64,000 nucleotides of DNA from assembly GCF_000204055.1 (NCBI RefSeq), contig NW_006768774.1, positions 450,612 through 514,611 on the forward strand. The letters run 5' to 3'. The stretch comes from Melampsora larici-populina 98AG31. Lineage: Eukaryota > Basidiomycota > Pucciniomycetes > Pucciniales > Melampsoraceae. This document shows positions 1 through 12,451 of this stretch, one piece after another. The notes below the pieces were generated by a model, which saw only the letters and a program-made list of their open reading frames with translations, did no database searches and was not told where the DNA came from. Made by a program: the position numbers and the translations under genes. Every line of letters starts with the position of its first letter. Positions within the stretch are counted from its first letter, which is position 1.

Positions 1-780
1 GTTCTTTTTTCCAATTATTCAGTCTGGTTATTATCTACTCGGGTTATCTTCTCTGATTCTGATCTTTTCTGATCTTCTTCAATGGTTGGGTTTCTTTTCT
101 GTTCATGAATCTATTTATTTTGAGTTGTTGCAGAGTTTCTTATTGTCTACCAACACCCACTTTTCAATGAATACTCACAGACTTTTGAATAAGATTGAGT
201 ACAAAATTGTGTAAAAATGAGTATTTTGAGAAAGGAGTATTGTGATGGCCTTGAAAGGAGCATAACTTGCTCACTTTTTGCCCTACCTTGATAGTTCATT
301 AATGAAACTCGTTGGAAGTCAAATTACAAGGAGAGTTTAATAACACCATTTATGTGAAAAACTACTTCTTGGTGGACATATGCAGGCTTTGGTGAGTTGA
401 GGAGCCCTCAAAATGAGCATAACTTACCAGGTCTTTGCCAATCCTTGATGGTTCAATAATAAAAGTTGATGACAACTAAATCAAATACATAGTTTGATGG
501 CACAGTTTCTGTCAAATCCTACTTGGTCATGGTCATGTAGAGGATTTGATGATGTTCTGGGGTGCTGCAGATGCCTTAAAATGAGCATAACTCACTCAAT
601 ATTTGGCCTAACGTGATATTGTAACAATGAAAGTTGTTCCAAATGGAATTACATGGATAGGTGATTAACATCATTTTGGTAAAATCCTACTTCTTGATGG
701 CCATGTAGAAGTTTTGGTGATTTTGTGGGGGATTGTGAATGTCACAAACTGCCCATATGTCAGCCCTGAGCCCTATAGCT
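1..780. repeat. Diverged tandem repeat of about 160 bp
   Basis: Three imperfect units begin near 258, 415 and 583, each starting GAGCATAACT and followed by a GATGGTTCAATAATGAAAGTTG-like block and then a CATGTAGAGGTTTTGGTGA-like block. Spacings are about 157 and 168 bp. Related sequence recurs near 21625-21780, so this is a dispersed repeat family and not a local satellite only. Bases 1-230 hold nothing I recognise. No coding frame is convincing. Confidence 0.6.
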
Positions 781-1260
781 AGTACCAAAGGGCTGAAATA
801 TAATAATAAAATAATAAAAATAATACTTACAAATCATGGCTCAGTTTCAAGAGCCAATTACATATGAAATTACATATAGTTACATGTGTAATGACATATG
901 TAAGTACATGTAGATCAATACGAGAGATTACACGAAGTAATATAACCTTTCACAAAGCTCATCACATGAGTAACACAAGAGTTATGCATGTGTGTAATAA
1001 ATGTAATGATCACAGGGGCCAAAACAAGAGCTCACATAGAGGTGAGCATGAAAAGACTTCCAGATTCATTCCAAAAACAATCATTTCCAAATATCCTTTC
1101 ATGTCACAATTTTTTGTTGTGTTCAGGTGATCAGCATGCAAAACTTCCATCTTGCTCAAGTTTGCTCAAGCATGCTCATCTTAATTTTGATTGAGTATTC
1201 CTTGAGCATAGATGAGTACTCAGGAATCAGCCGGCACACCTCCACATACTCAGAGTTGTG
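781..1260 (-). repeat. LTR-like fragment with conserved hairpin block
   Basis: A 46-bp block at 1010-1055 is identical, in reverse complement, to 20876-20921. It contains a GCTCAC/GTGAGC hairpin. The surrounding sequence differs between the two places. The stretch 855-925 is rich in ACATATG/CATATGT-type palindromes. I read this as a piece of a long terminal repeat or related element in minus orientation; termini were not found. Confidence 0.4.
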
Positions 1261-1991
1261 CCCATTATAATCAAGCCTTTGAAAGAAAGAAAAAAACGCA
1301 TGTAAATACAGCGCTTCAAGAGTTTATTGGTATATTTTTTTGTGTTGTGTCTGACAAAAGTACAAAAGTACCAAACCTGGGTTAAAACTGGTTTTGTACC
1401 AAAATACCGGTTGAGAATATGTCAATATGTTGACAGATCTGTTACAGACAACGGAGGTGTGACCTGGTGTGACCCACTCATTCGATCCCCCCCTTCCACA
1501 ACAGTAATAGCTCACCAACCCACCACAGCGACCACAGCCTCAACACCGTCTACCAGCTACCTACTTGATCCACCTCCAATCAAACACCACAACATCGCCA
1601 GCCTCATCGCCACCCAACCTCAGCTCCTAGACCGATCACAACGCTTCTGGCATCCCAGCGCAGACCCAGCAAACGGCCTGACAACTTCTTTGCCCTACCC
1701 AATCTCATTTATCCCCAATCAACCCCCTTTGCCTCTAATTACCTACACTCGACCTCTTACTCACCTCCACCTCGCTCACCTCCATCTCTTGCCTTTCTCC
1801 TTGACACTCCTTCTAATCATTACCAACACCCAACACCTCAACAACCCCTCCAACAACCGACATATCGATACTTGTTTCACTGACCAAGCTTGTTTTCTAA
1901 CCGAGCTTGTTTTGATTGATATGATTGACTTGAAGTTACCAAATCTGATATGTGAAATCTTCCACAATCGAAGAATCTTGTCTTTATTTAG

Positions 1992-2096
1992 GACGTTCGT
2001 CTCCTGCTTCAATTGCCTTAATCTTCCATCAACCTGGTACATATCCGGCTGGATTAATCAATAAAATAAATTTAACAAATTGGAATTTCATCAATA
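1992..2096 (+). pseudogene. Host gene exon split by the Helitron (left part)
   Basis: An open frame follows a plausible acceptor (TTTATTTAG, ending 1991). It reads a compositionally normal protein containing SSPASIALIF and YPAGLINKINLTNW and stops being host-like exactly at the Helitron end at 2097. If the element 2097-17461 is removed, the frame continues into 17462-17505 as IMFEGGGVYEFTFI and then a stop. I do not recognise the protein. The upstream stretch 1440-1990 is C-rich and has the look of a promoter or intron; nothing else is supported there. Confidence 0.5.
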
Positions 2097-2106
2097 CTAG
2101 ACCTCA

Positions 2107-2122
2107 GGCGGGCATGCCCGCC
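2107..2122 (-). other. Helitron 1 3' terminal hairpin
   Basis: Perfect palindrome GGCGGGCATGCCCGCC, six bases from the terminal CTAG. This is the terminator structure expected at the 3' end of a Helitron. A matching arrangement (palindrome, 5 bases, CTAG, T) is present at 48328-48346. Confidence 0.8.
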
Positions 2123-2755
2123 CTTATGCTGAAAGTGTACGCATGAGAGTTATCTCAAGATAATATGAGCATAAAGTGAATACTGAGGGAAACTGCCCAA
2201 AGCCGCACGTAAATGATACATGTATTCCTCGTACAATTCATTCAACGAAGTAAAGTAGAGATACATCTTAGTAGATTACGGTGTTATATAAATAGGTACA
2301 TGGAGTTTCTCGTTTTCGAGAACTAATTGTCAGGTAATATGGCTTGAGTCAAACTAATGTATTTAATCACATTCTGGCTTATGAGTCGATAAGTTGATCC
2401 ATTCCCCATGGGCAGACCTCTGCTGTTACAAGCAAATACTTTAACATGATAATCTGGGTCGATAGATTCAGTATCACTCTTCCTATACAAGAGATGGATA
2501 TAACTTACAAGTAGTATCAGCTTCATCAATAACCGAATCAAACTTGAATGTCAAACATTCACGATTATCGTCCCTGTCGCCTCGTATAACAAACGCATGG
2601 TTTTCCCACATATGCATTTTGATACATACTCCAGTCTCGGATATCAAAAGAGAGGATGGCTCTTCACCTAAACACTGCAGACATTATTCGGGTTCCCCAA
2701 GTGGGCAGGGAAAAATGATTGGGAGTATGATTTGTCATAAAATGGTCTATCACTC

Positions 2756-3212
2756 CACACCTGAGCCATAACACCCACACTACATATGTGTAGCAGGCTC
2801 AGTGAATATGTGGTTATCATGTACATACAGTTCTGCTCAGTTATCTGCTCATCAGGACAAGTTATTCATATGTAATACATGCTGTAACTTCTTTCAGATT
2901 GAAAAAAGCTTCCAAAAGATTGACTACATACACTGACTCAATGTTTTGGTGTGATCTCATCAACTCAACTGCATGTAACACACTTTCTGTTACTAAGACA
3001 TAGCTTCAACAATATTGCCTGAGCAGCTACAGAATTATATGTAGTGAATTTTTGGGAAAAAAATTTCAAAGTCGAAAAAGTTACATGTGGTATAACATGT
3101 GATTTATTTATTCTGATGGGCAAAAAACTGAGCAGACCTGTATGTACATGATAGACAACTATTGACTTAGCTTGCTGCACATATGTAGTGTGGGTGAAAT
3201 GGCCCAGGTGTG
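2756..3212. mobile_element. 457-bp terminal inverted repeat element (MITE) inside Helitron 1
   Basis: Arms of about 100 bp at 2756-2857 and 3112-3212 are inverted copies, both beginning CACACCTG and sharing CCCACACTACATATGTG and ATCATGTACATACAG. The middle is AT-rich with no coding potential. I could not define a target-site duplication, so the superfamily is open. It lies between the Helitron 3' end and the cargo genes, so it is a nested insertion or captured sequence. Confidence 0.7.
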
Positions 3213-4429
3213 CAGTATTAGATTCTTTTATGAAAAACTGTACTATTAATCATTTTCCTCTGCCAAATTGGGGAAGTTGAATGATGTTTACAGTGAAAGA
3301 AAGAAAGACATCAATATGAAGAATGTATGTGATGCTAGGCAGTCATAAAAATTAATTACGTACAACTACTGAATTGCTGGTAAACTTCGTTCAGAAGAAG
3401 TTGATTGTCGAAGTCTGACGTGACGACACCTTTAGTTGTAAAGGTATGCATAATATCAACAGGTATAGTTTAAATCGAAGTTAATTGTAAACGATATGAA
3501 TTGAGCCGACAATTGATGGTCACTGTAAGTTCAGATGGTAATATGATGGATTATCTGCAGAACTATTCGAATTGAAATATAAGATAAATATTAAGATAAT
3601 AGAAATGATGAATAGTCGATGAGATGGGGGGATAAACGTTCAAGATCAGGACGTATGTCATTGACTTTATAGGCGACAGTATCAGCTTCAGGGTGATCAG
3701 AGATCCTAGCACTGTCGAAAATATACAATTAGACATAAATGGCAGATTTCCAATTTAAACGTCAAAAGCATGGATTCCATTCTGAGAACGGTTGGATAAT
3801 TCATAATTCATACTATAATCATTTCCATTAGTAGCTCTCCATAAGGAAATAATCTTCACGTTGGAAGACACCCGACGGTTATTGTTCGTAGAAAATGTAA
3901 AATATCAGTCCACGGCATAGCTGAGTCTTGTCAGTCAGAACGAAATTGTTAGTAATTAACGTAGCTTATGCTAGTTGAAGCGATAACTGGAGCCGGATAT
4001 GAGAGTTGACCATTATTCAGACATCAAGGCAGCCATTCGGCAGATAGTGTGAAAAGCCTTATCCGTAACAAAAATATTTACACAATATGTTGAACTCGAT
4101 GTGTCAAATTGAGAACTTGGATTTCGATCATCATACAATTACGCTATAAGCTTATGTAGCATACACTGAACATGGTCTATGACAGAGTATCAATAAAAAA
4201 AGGTATTGCTCTGAGCTAACAATAGGTAATAGGATTGACCTTACAATCGCAGTTGCACAAGTGTCTTCAGTACTTAAATGTATCTATGTACTAAAACATT
4301 AACGCTTGACATGATCACACCTTAAAAGACTGAGGAGTAATAAAGGGTAAGAAAGCAGAGTTAATTTTTTTCTTGAATGCGATAGTCCCATCAAACAGAC
4401 CTCATCAATTTCAAACACTCGTGAGCCCT
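3213..4429. other. Helitron 1 interior without recognisable gene
   Basis: No frame with coding character, no terminal repeats and no RNA gene could be supported here. The base composition resembles the rest of Helitron 1. Confidence 0.4.
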
Positions 4430-4518
4430 TGTAAATCCTTAAGGCTGATTCTAGCTTCATCTTTTATAATAACGTTGGTTGAGTGCGCATGGGGAACTCC
4501 GCGTTTCTGATACTCCAT
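4430..4518 (-). pseudogene. Fragment of a Helitron Rep HUH motif
   Basis: On the minus strand from 4518 the frame reads MEYQKRGVPHAHS, which matches the catalytic HUH motif of Helitron Rep proteins; the intact gene in this same element has EFQKRGLPHAHILL. The flanking frame decays within about 30 codons. It is either a relic of an older Helitron captured in this element or a trapped exon. Eleven near-identical motif residues make chance unlikely. Confidence 0.55.
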
Positions 4519-4601
4519 TATCAATAATTGATCATAACCTAAATGACATACAAATCTTCAGGAAAACATTGAGAGATAGAGCATAATTGTTTTTTACTTA
4601 C

Positions 4602-4905
4602 TGGGAATAAAAAATGGAACGTAAACAAATTCCAACAACGACAAGGTACAATAAGCGTCCAGGGTGCCTTGGTTATAAAATTGGTAGACTACGTTTCCAA
4701 ATTGCTCCACATTAGCATATTGCCCATTTTTATACAGTAATACGAGTAAATCTGAAATATCTAATCGGGATAACTCAAGTTAGCTACAAATAAGTGAATG
4801 ATTCATTTGCATTGATGACATACCTTGGTCAGACTTTGAGTACAAAATATTGAGAAACTTGGGGTTCCTGAGTGCAGAGTTGATGGATGAGAATTGATCC
4901 GACAT
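4602..4905 (-). CDS. Small unknown gene, 5' exons
   Basis: Exon 1 (4905-4824) begins MSDQFSSINSALRNPKFL and ends at a GTATGT donor. Exon 2 (4751-4602) follows a TTTCAG acceptor in phase and reads LLVLLYKNGQYANVEQFGNV and then a CTLSLLEFVYVPFFIP segment, ending at GTAAGT. Both splice signals and the phase agree, so a real gene is likely. The 3' exons were not found; the HUH fragment lies just downstream. No family recognised. Confidence 0.5.
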
Positions 4906-5696
4906 GATGATGATGATAATGTCAGTTTGAGTGGGAAATATGATCGATCTCATTTTGCTAGTTTATTATCAGCGTTAATTCACGGACCGTACACAGAGGT
5001 GGAGGTCTCGAATATTGCATAATTCAACACCTACGCATTATGAAACGCAGGGACTCAAGTCAATCAAATTAGTAGTATTATGGGGATGCAAGATAAATAG
5101 AAAACTGAGAATTGTTAGTCCATAAATTGAAATGTTATGTTAACTTGAGGGATGACTTCATAGCAACGACCCTAGATTATACTTCGCGGCCATATGTTGA
5201 GAATTGGATCGCGCCTAAGGGTGGACAATGTAGACATATCCACGGAGGTGCCATAGTTCTTGCTTACATAACCTGCGTCAGCTACCACGTCAGTAGAGCC
5301 CCAATTGACACAAAACATTACAATTACTATAGTTAGTCGAAATAATCATCAGTCAGGGAGAAACGCTACTGACAAATGATTAAAGTTGACGCGTACCGTA
5401 GCAAAAGTGACCATCATCTCCACTGTCAGTGTTGACTGAGCACCGAAGCAAGGATCTGTACCATCATCAGACTGAGGGCCTAGATAGTACAGGCTATTTT
5501 CGCGAACGGCAGACCATTGAAGCACGTTAGAGCCGGATACTAATCATAGGTAATGATCGTAGGACAATCAACAATCAGAGACACCATCAGTTATATTGAT
5601 TAACTTGACTTCCAAGAGTGAACAACAATAATCATTCAAACTCCCAATTCCCTTATAAATTTCTGCTCATATAGCTTCTGATACTTAAACTTAATT
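4906..5696. other. Gap between divergent Helitron cargo genes
   Basis: The space between a leftward gene (start 4905) and a rightward gene (start 5697), so probably a shared upstream region. The open frame at 5112-5336 on the plus strand starts with TTG and shows no family features; I do not count it as a gene. Confidence 0.35.
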
Positions 5697-6490
5697 ATGG
5701 AGACGGAAGCCATGTGTTCGAAATACGACGCTCAAGTTATTGAATATATTGACGCCAACATGACACGCCCAGAAGAACATCAACATACGCTGATCATCAA
5801 TCACGTGTTTGAAATAATTGCAGAGGTTAGTGAAAGTTGAGCATAATACTTACTTTCCATCTGAGTAAATTTTTAAATTTGTAGGCCCAGCCAAAACCCT
5901 CTGCGAAAGAAGTATCAAAGTTCTTCCACGGGCTTATTATAACCGAAGATAAAGATGGCAACATCATCCAACATGCTATCAAGGGATTCACTGATCATGT
6001 CAATGAGAGTGCAATAAAGATTGACGGAACCTACTCTTTGAGTGGAAGATTATTAGGTTATAACAGTCAAAGTCCTGCTTTATTTTTTTATGATAATTCT
6101 CATTCCTTAATATGTCGAACTCCGGTCCACTTAGAGTCTGATATGATCAACAAAGTACATACTTCCGGTCTAGGAATTGTTGTTAAGATTATCCGTGAAG
6201 ATCCAAACGACTTTTTAAACGCAACTATTATATTGATTAAGCATACTGACTATGACCGAGTGGTAGGTTTCATGTCTATCTACTCAAATAATTCGCAAAG
6301 TTATTGACATATTTCACAAAATCATGCTTCCACTTAGAACAACTGTTCTGTCTCGTTTTTAGTGCAATACGTCCAACCAGGTTTAGAGTCAATGCTAAAG
6401 CCTAGCCTATGGGCCATTCCGGGTAATCAAGTCTTAATCAACGGCCATATCGTAGGGCATGATCCATTGATGAAAGTGTGGAAAATTAGG
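5697..6490 (+). pseudogene. OB-fold-like Helitron cargo protein, copy 1 (diverged)
   Basis: Exon 1 (5697-5825) starts METEAMCSKYDAQVIEY. Exon 2 (5885-6262) carries the family core: GTYSLSGRLLGYN, then FFYDNSHSLICR, HTSGLGIVVKI and ILIKHTDYDRV. Exon 3 (about 6365-6490) has VLINGHIVGHDPLMKVWKI, matching ITGNITGWIPSSHTWVVNV in copy 2. Order and spacing of motifs match copies 2 and 3, so they are paralogs. Exon 3 is two bases out of phase with exon 2 at the obvious splice sites, and the C-terminal exons are not found, so this copy is probably defective. Its orientation is opposite to the Rep-helicase. Role inferred: two OB-like folds binding single-stranded DNA. Confidence 0.6.
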
Positions 6491-7396
6491 GTAAGTTTTG
6501 TAATTTTGCTTAAATCTGACTTCGAGAACATAGGAGATATGTATGCTTATTAGAGTCTGTAGATGTATGATATCATTGTCGCAGGAAAATGCGAGGCTTA
6601 AGTAGAAGAGGGAGGTATCAGCCGTTGCCCACAAAGTCAAGAGCATAAACGATGTGGAGTTATAGCTAAAAGCGTCAATTTATTTTGTGATAAATTTACC
6701 CATATCATGCCTTATTGTTTACACTATTAAGACGTTATCAATGTTTGACCATCTCTATCTTATTATTCCATGAGCAGGATTTGTGATTATCTAGATTGTA
6801 CAAGTGAACAACGTGAACTTTTAAGATACTATGAACCCATGCATCATCGCACAACGGCGTATACTTGAAGTTGAGTCACGTTGAGCCTAGTGTACGCACA
6901 TCTCATGACCACGTGAGACTAATAGTGTTATGAAAATGTGCGGCATTTTCATGGCACAAAGGGTAATGGGATTAAGAAAGCCTTAAAACGCAACTGCCCA
7001 GATTGGTCTTTGGCACGTCTATGAATTTAGCTTTTGATTCCTGCGTTTGACTGAAGGCTGCTATTCAGTCAGAGGTTAGGAAAAAGTTTACAAATATTGT
7101 GGACGTAGTTCCAGTGAAATTTATTTGGACACAAAGCTATCTTTATCATGAAATGAAGCATATAGTTAAAATTAACGCTGAGGGCATGTATCGTAACAAA
7201 GCAATAAGTATAAAGTTGGACAGTCTTAACCAAACCTATTCATAGAGTCACATCATGAAATTTATGAGACAGAGTGGGTTTATAATGGGATAGAAGGGTC
7301 CTATAAGCGGAGGATAGGTTAGAGACTTGCATAAATAAATGTAGATAGACACCTCGTATAATTAAGATGAATGCGCGTACCTTTCCATTTGAATGA
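6491..7396. other. Gap without recognisable gene
   Basis: Between the 3' side of OB copy 1 and the stop of the helicase. No coding frame, repeat or RNA gene seen. Confidence 0.4.
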
Positions 7397-10300
7397 TTAG
7401 TTACGCAAAATTTGCCGATATACGACGTTAGGGGTAGTAGCAGTGTTGGACGCAGTTGCAAGCGCTACACGTAGATTATTCATATCTTTACATCGAGACA
7501 GTGCGACATAAAGCTGACCGTGAGAAAAGACCGGTGTAGATAAGAAAACCCCCACCTTATCGAGTGTTTGACCTTGAGACTTGTTGATAGTGAGACAGAA
7601 CGCTGCCGCCACCGGAAACTGCCTACGGGTGAAAGGGATGGGCTGCTCGACAGTACCACGATGGACCATCTTCATCCTAGGCATGGCGAGCATAGTACCA
7701 GCCTTAGGTCCTGTTATGATCTTACATTGTAAGACTCTAGTCGTAACGCTGATTACTAAAAGACGAGTACCGTTGCACAACCCGGAAGCTAAGCTTAAAT
7801 TCCGTATCAACATCACCGGCATTCCAACCTTTAAATGCAACCGATGTTCGGAGAAACCTTGAAAATCGATGGCATTGCACATCTCTGGAGTGATAGGATC
7901 GTGAAAATCGAGATCAGGTTCGTCGAGAGAGATGGATACAAAGGGATCACCAGGGATTTTATTCAACATTGTGTTGTTAATTTCGTCCACCGTATTATTA
8001 AGGGGAGTAATCAGAGAGCGGGAACGATAATATTTGCTGATGTTACCCCAATGTCTAGTGTAAATCATATGAGAAAAATCATCATATACCCAAGAGAGCA
8101 GTTTTTTGGGTATTGGAGTGAATGGTGGCAGGATATCGACTTGCATATGAGTCAGGTCAATCAGACTTCGATTTGAACTTTGAAGAGAACCATTCCCTAA
8201 ACGTAATAACCAATCTGCATAATCTCCTAAAGCCTCTGAAACAGTTCCATCCGCATCTCGAAGTCGTAGGTTAATGGTTAGCTTGAAGGGATGAACTAAG
8301 GACCATAATTCAGAGCCCTTAAAAGAGGCGTTTTTTTGATCCGCGAGAGATCCATTGGGAACAATAGGAAGAATTTGTCTGAAATCTCCTGCAAAGATTA
8401 TACTTTTACCGCCGAAGGGATTTTCATTACGACAGATGTGTCTTAAACTTCGGTCGACAGCGTCAATATGATGTTTATGTTGCATGGATATCTCATCCCA
8501 AATGATAATTGAAGCCTGCAAGATTGCCTTACTACATTTGTCTTGCCCGTTTAGATTACAAGTTGAGTCTTCATCGATATCGAGTGGAAGTTTGAATGCG
8601 GAATGCGCGGTGGATCCATTCAATAGTAATATAGCTGACACACCCAATGAGGAGACAGCTAGCGGACAAGGTTCATAGGCATGAAAATAGTGTAAGATAG
8701 TATTTAATGTGTATGTTTTGCCTGTGCCACCTGGTCCATCCAAGAAGCAAATAGTCTGACGTCCGTCCTGAAAATTAGAACGAACGTAATTCAATAGTTT
8801 TGCTTGATCAACGTTCAGAGTAGGCTCTTGCTGGTTGAAAATATCGGCGCTAATCTCCGGCGTAGGTCCATTGGATAGTGCGGAATGGGCCGCCTCGAAA
8901 TCGACCAATGCCTGAGCTGAACGTAGTAATGAAGGTGATAAGCCACAACTTTTAGGTGTGACACCCATATTGTCTATTAAATCCCGAAGAAGCTTGAGGG
9001 CATAGGCTGCGCCCAATTCTGCACCAATTGGTTCTTCGTAGCCCAGGCGCAGTAACTTTCGTTCACAGTCTTCAGACATATCATTACAAAATTGGGCCCA
9101 AAGGGCATCAGGTGACGTAACTCCACCATATACCAGACTGAGAGCAAATAATAGTCGGAGTTGATGAGATGTAGCCCACAAAGACGCCTCTTCCATGGCT
9201 TTAACATGGTGGAGATCAGATTCAAGTAGGCCAAGTCTGTCGGCTGCTTCCCGAAATGTAGGACAAACATGTCCTTCTACTGTCCGGAGGTGAGTAAATG
9301 ATTGAGGCCCTTTTACCGTGCAGAGCAACATGCGCAGAAAGTATCGTTCTCCGTCGTTCGGTTTGACATAATGAATGCGACCAATGCATTTCAATTTGTC
9401 ACTTTTGCGAGGATGAAATCGACCTTTGTGATACCGGAAATACTGGGGTAGGTCGACATAGAGGCAGTCCCTAGCATATACATTCAATTTGACGTTGTAG
9501 ATACTCAAGCGACAGAGTCAAAAGTATTGAATCAGGGTAGACGTAGGCGGTGCGTTAACCCGAAGTCTATGCTGAGCTTCGTCTTCGTCACTAAAGTAGA
9601 CCAATTGTTCGTCTTGAAGGTGAACTTGCAAAGCCAGCACCGAAGGTGAGTGGGAGTTCATTTTCAACTTGAGAAGACGCATCACAGCTATCGGTATAGA
9701 AATCGATTAGTATGATGAAAGAATGATAAACAGAATGTAGGCGAACTTACACTCAGGAGCGCTGATGTGTCGATATGTAACGAAATCTTTGATTTCATTG
9801 TGAACTTTGACAGCTGAAAATTAAGTGGGGTGTTTATCGCCATATGTTAGTGAGCGATAATATGAGGAAGCGGAAATGATAACAATACTTACTTCCTTCG
9901 GGGACATCATCTTGTTCAGCTTCGAAATGAACCCTTGTCTTATCACTACCTTTAGTGAGATACTTATAAAGATAACGGATAGGTTTTGTTCCCACTGGAA
10001 TTTCAACGTTTATGTGACATTCCATTAACAATAATAGATACCTATTATAAGGAACAACGTGACCATTGTGATATGTTATATTTCCCTTACGTGCAGAAGT
10101 ACCATCGTTGGGTCGACGGTAGGTGTGAAATGACTCGTTTGATAAAGTAGATTCTTCAGCAAAGGGTTTAGGGTAATTCAGCCTGCAACGGCCATCTACA
10201 TAACAAGCCATATGCTCGCGGCAAGGCCCATGGAGCATTGAGTCGGTGACAAGTCGATGTAGTTTAGGTTCGGAAATAGGATTGGGTATAGTGGCAGACA

Positions 10301-11997
10301 CAAGCAGATCGATGTCGGCCTGAGTTGAAGGGCGTGAGCTTTCTTCAAGAATTAGCAAGATGTGAGCATGCGGAAGTCCCCTCTTCTGAAACTCGGCAAC
10401 CATCAAGTCTGAAACCACAACACCAAGTCTTCGCTTCTTCACAACCTCATCCAGTAATTTTGCGAGCTTCAGGCCCCACACACGGGCCACTAAATCAGGG
10501 CGATCCTCCCAGGTTTCTCCGTATTCCAAATTCTCTTGAATCTTGCGCCAGTTTGAATTAGTGGTCATAGTAATGAAGAGACTGGGTGGCCCGAACTTCC
10601 TGACTAACGCCATGGCGTCATGGTATAACTCATTCATGTGACGAGGACCTGCTTTAAATGTTGAAGGGAGGATGAATTGACGACCAGTGGGGTTGTCATT
10701 ACGGTCGAAAGCTTCAGTGATACCTTTGTATAAGTCTGCTTTGATTTTCCTCTGATTGTTTTTATAGAAACGCATCCGGTCTTTCTCTACACATAGATAG
10801 AGGTTGACAACAAAGTGTTGGGTGAGTCGGCGAGCATGAAGGTATGGCAGAAAATGAGTATCACGCTCGAAGAGTAGATAGGCTCCCCATTCGAGACTGG
10901 TGACAGTGTAATACTCTCGAGTGCCTAATCAAGACCATAAATCAGGATCAGTTATTGCCAACTTTGGTAGAGAGAGAGGCACAACTTACGGCCAGGATTA
11001 GTCCCAGCTGTTGGTGAAACGTAATTCTTGTCCCACGATTGAGAACCGTAAGGCATGAGTAAGGGATAGCGTAGAGAGAAATATGATGTATGGAGATCAG
11101 TCATTGGTTTGAGTGCGCTGCCGTGAGTATGCATAATGAATTGCCTAGGTTGATCATTGATCGGTTGACCTTCCTCCACCAACGCGGCGACTTCTTCGAA
11201 GTTAGGACGATTGTAGGTGCGAGATTCTCTGGGTCCAGGGGGAAGAGTTTTCAGCATGATGCGCTTCGTGCTTCCAGGGGTTAAAATTGTGGCTGCCATT
11301 TTGAAGTAACGAGCATATATGTTAACATCGTTCATGAGGTCTTGCAATTTACGGAGAGTGCGTCGCTTGATCATCTCTTGACGCTGGCCGGCGTCGTTGA
11401 TTTTCGTATGCCAATTCATGCGTTTATTGAGTTCGTCCTGACCACCATCACCGAGAAAGAATATTTGTGCGAACACGGGGCGATTGAGGTTGTCGGGATA
11501 CATAGAGCCAATAAGGTGCTTCAATTCACCGGCCATTCGAAATGTATGGCTTCTGTGGGGTCCGGTAATGCTTCCATCGAAGTCGACACACATGGACGCA
11601 AAAGCTATGGCATTGTTGTGTCTGATAATGTATTTTTGAAACTCTTTAGACTCTGCGGAAACAATCAGTACATGATATCCATTTAAGCTTCAGATGAGAA
11701 CTTACCAGCGTCATTGGCAATGAGTAGATGGCGGAGATAGTCCGGAATAGGATCACCGTCGAAGTCGGCGATAGGTAGCTTAACATCGCCTTTTTGACAA
11801 CAATTAGTATAGACCTCCTTCTTATCTTTGATGTTCTGTTGAGTTCTTTCTTGGCCCCATCTGAACGCTCCGCAATGCTGGCAGACATGATCTTGAGGGC
11901 CGAGGTAATGAGGGATTTGACGCGGAAATCGACGGAGGATACTGATCTCCGCGTTTTCGGATGGATTACGAACCGCAAGGCCTACACTGCTTGACAT
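7397..11997 (-). CDS. Helitron Rep-helicase (RepHel), one nonsense codon
   Basis: Five exons: 11997-11706, 11652-10990, 10924-9893, 9813-9751 and 9687-7397, all with GT-AG borders in matching phase, about 1446 codons. Exon 1 has the N-terminal zinc-finger-like HVCQHCGAFRW and YTNCCQKGDVKLP. Exon 2 has the Helitron N domain. Exon 3 has Rep: FITMTTNSNW, the HUH motif GLPHAHILLIL and the tyrosine motif YLYKYLTKG. Exon 5 has the PIF1 helicase: Walker A GPGGTGKT, Walker B IIWDEISM, AGDFRQILP, and the C-terminal INKSQGQTLDKVGVFL and GQLYVALSRCKD. It nicks DNA and unwinds it for rolling-circle transposition. A TGA at 9520-9518, between the Rep and helicase parts, breaks the frame. The gene is otherwise nearly intact, so the insertion is recent. 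Confidence 0.92.
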
Positions 11998-12451
11998 GTT
12001 AGGCCTGCGTAAATGATAGCTTGATCTGATTTGTAGGCTATGAAGACAGACTAGTTGAGAAGGGTAACTTAATTGATAAAATTGTGAAAGCGATAATGGG
12101 GAATGGGGACGTATAAGGTTAACATCTGATATTTCTTGACAATTGTCAATGAGGATTGCATACGAAAAATAAGATGATGACTGACAGGAATATGATCAGA
12201 TCATACAAAATGAGTGAGGGGGAGAAAGTCACAATCATTGGTATGGTCCTATGCGTAGATCAGATATTGACAATTTCAATAAATTTATTCCAATTGACTT
12301 ATTAAGAAATAATTATGAGGAGTGCATTCATTTAACTGGAAGATAAATATTACCATGCACGGAACACAGGAGGTACGATAAAGCAAAATTTTCTACATAA
12401 GCATCCTAAAAGAGGACTGAAGGGTAATTACAGATGTGATACGAGGATAAA
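11998..12451. other. Upstream region of RepHel
   Basis: About 450 bp between the RepHel start and the stop of the next cargo gene. It should hold the RepHel promoter, but no specific element could be identified. Confidence 0.35.

Noticed and set aside
1327..2064. 245-codon plus-strand open frame
   Set aside because: Thr/Pro/Leu-rich from a C-rich stretch, and it overlaps the host exon at 1992-2096 in a different frame that reads better.
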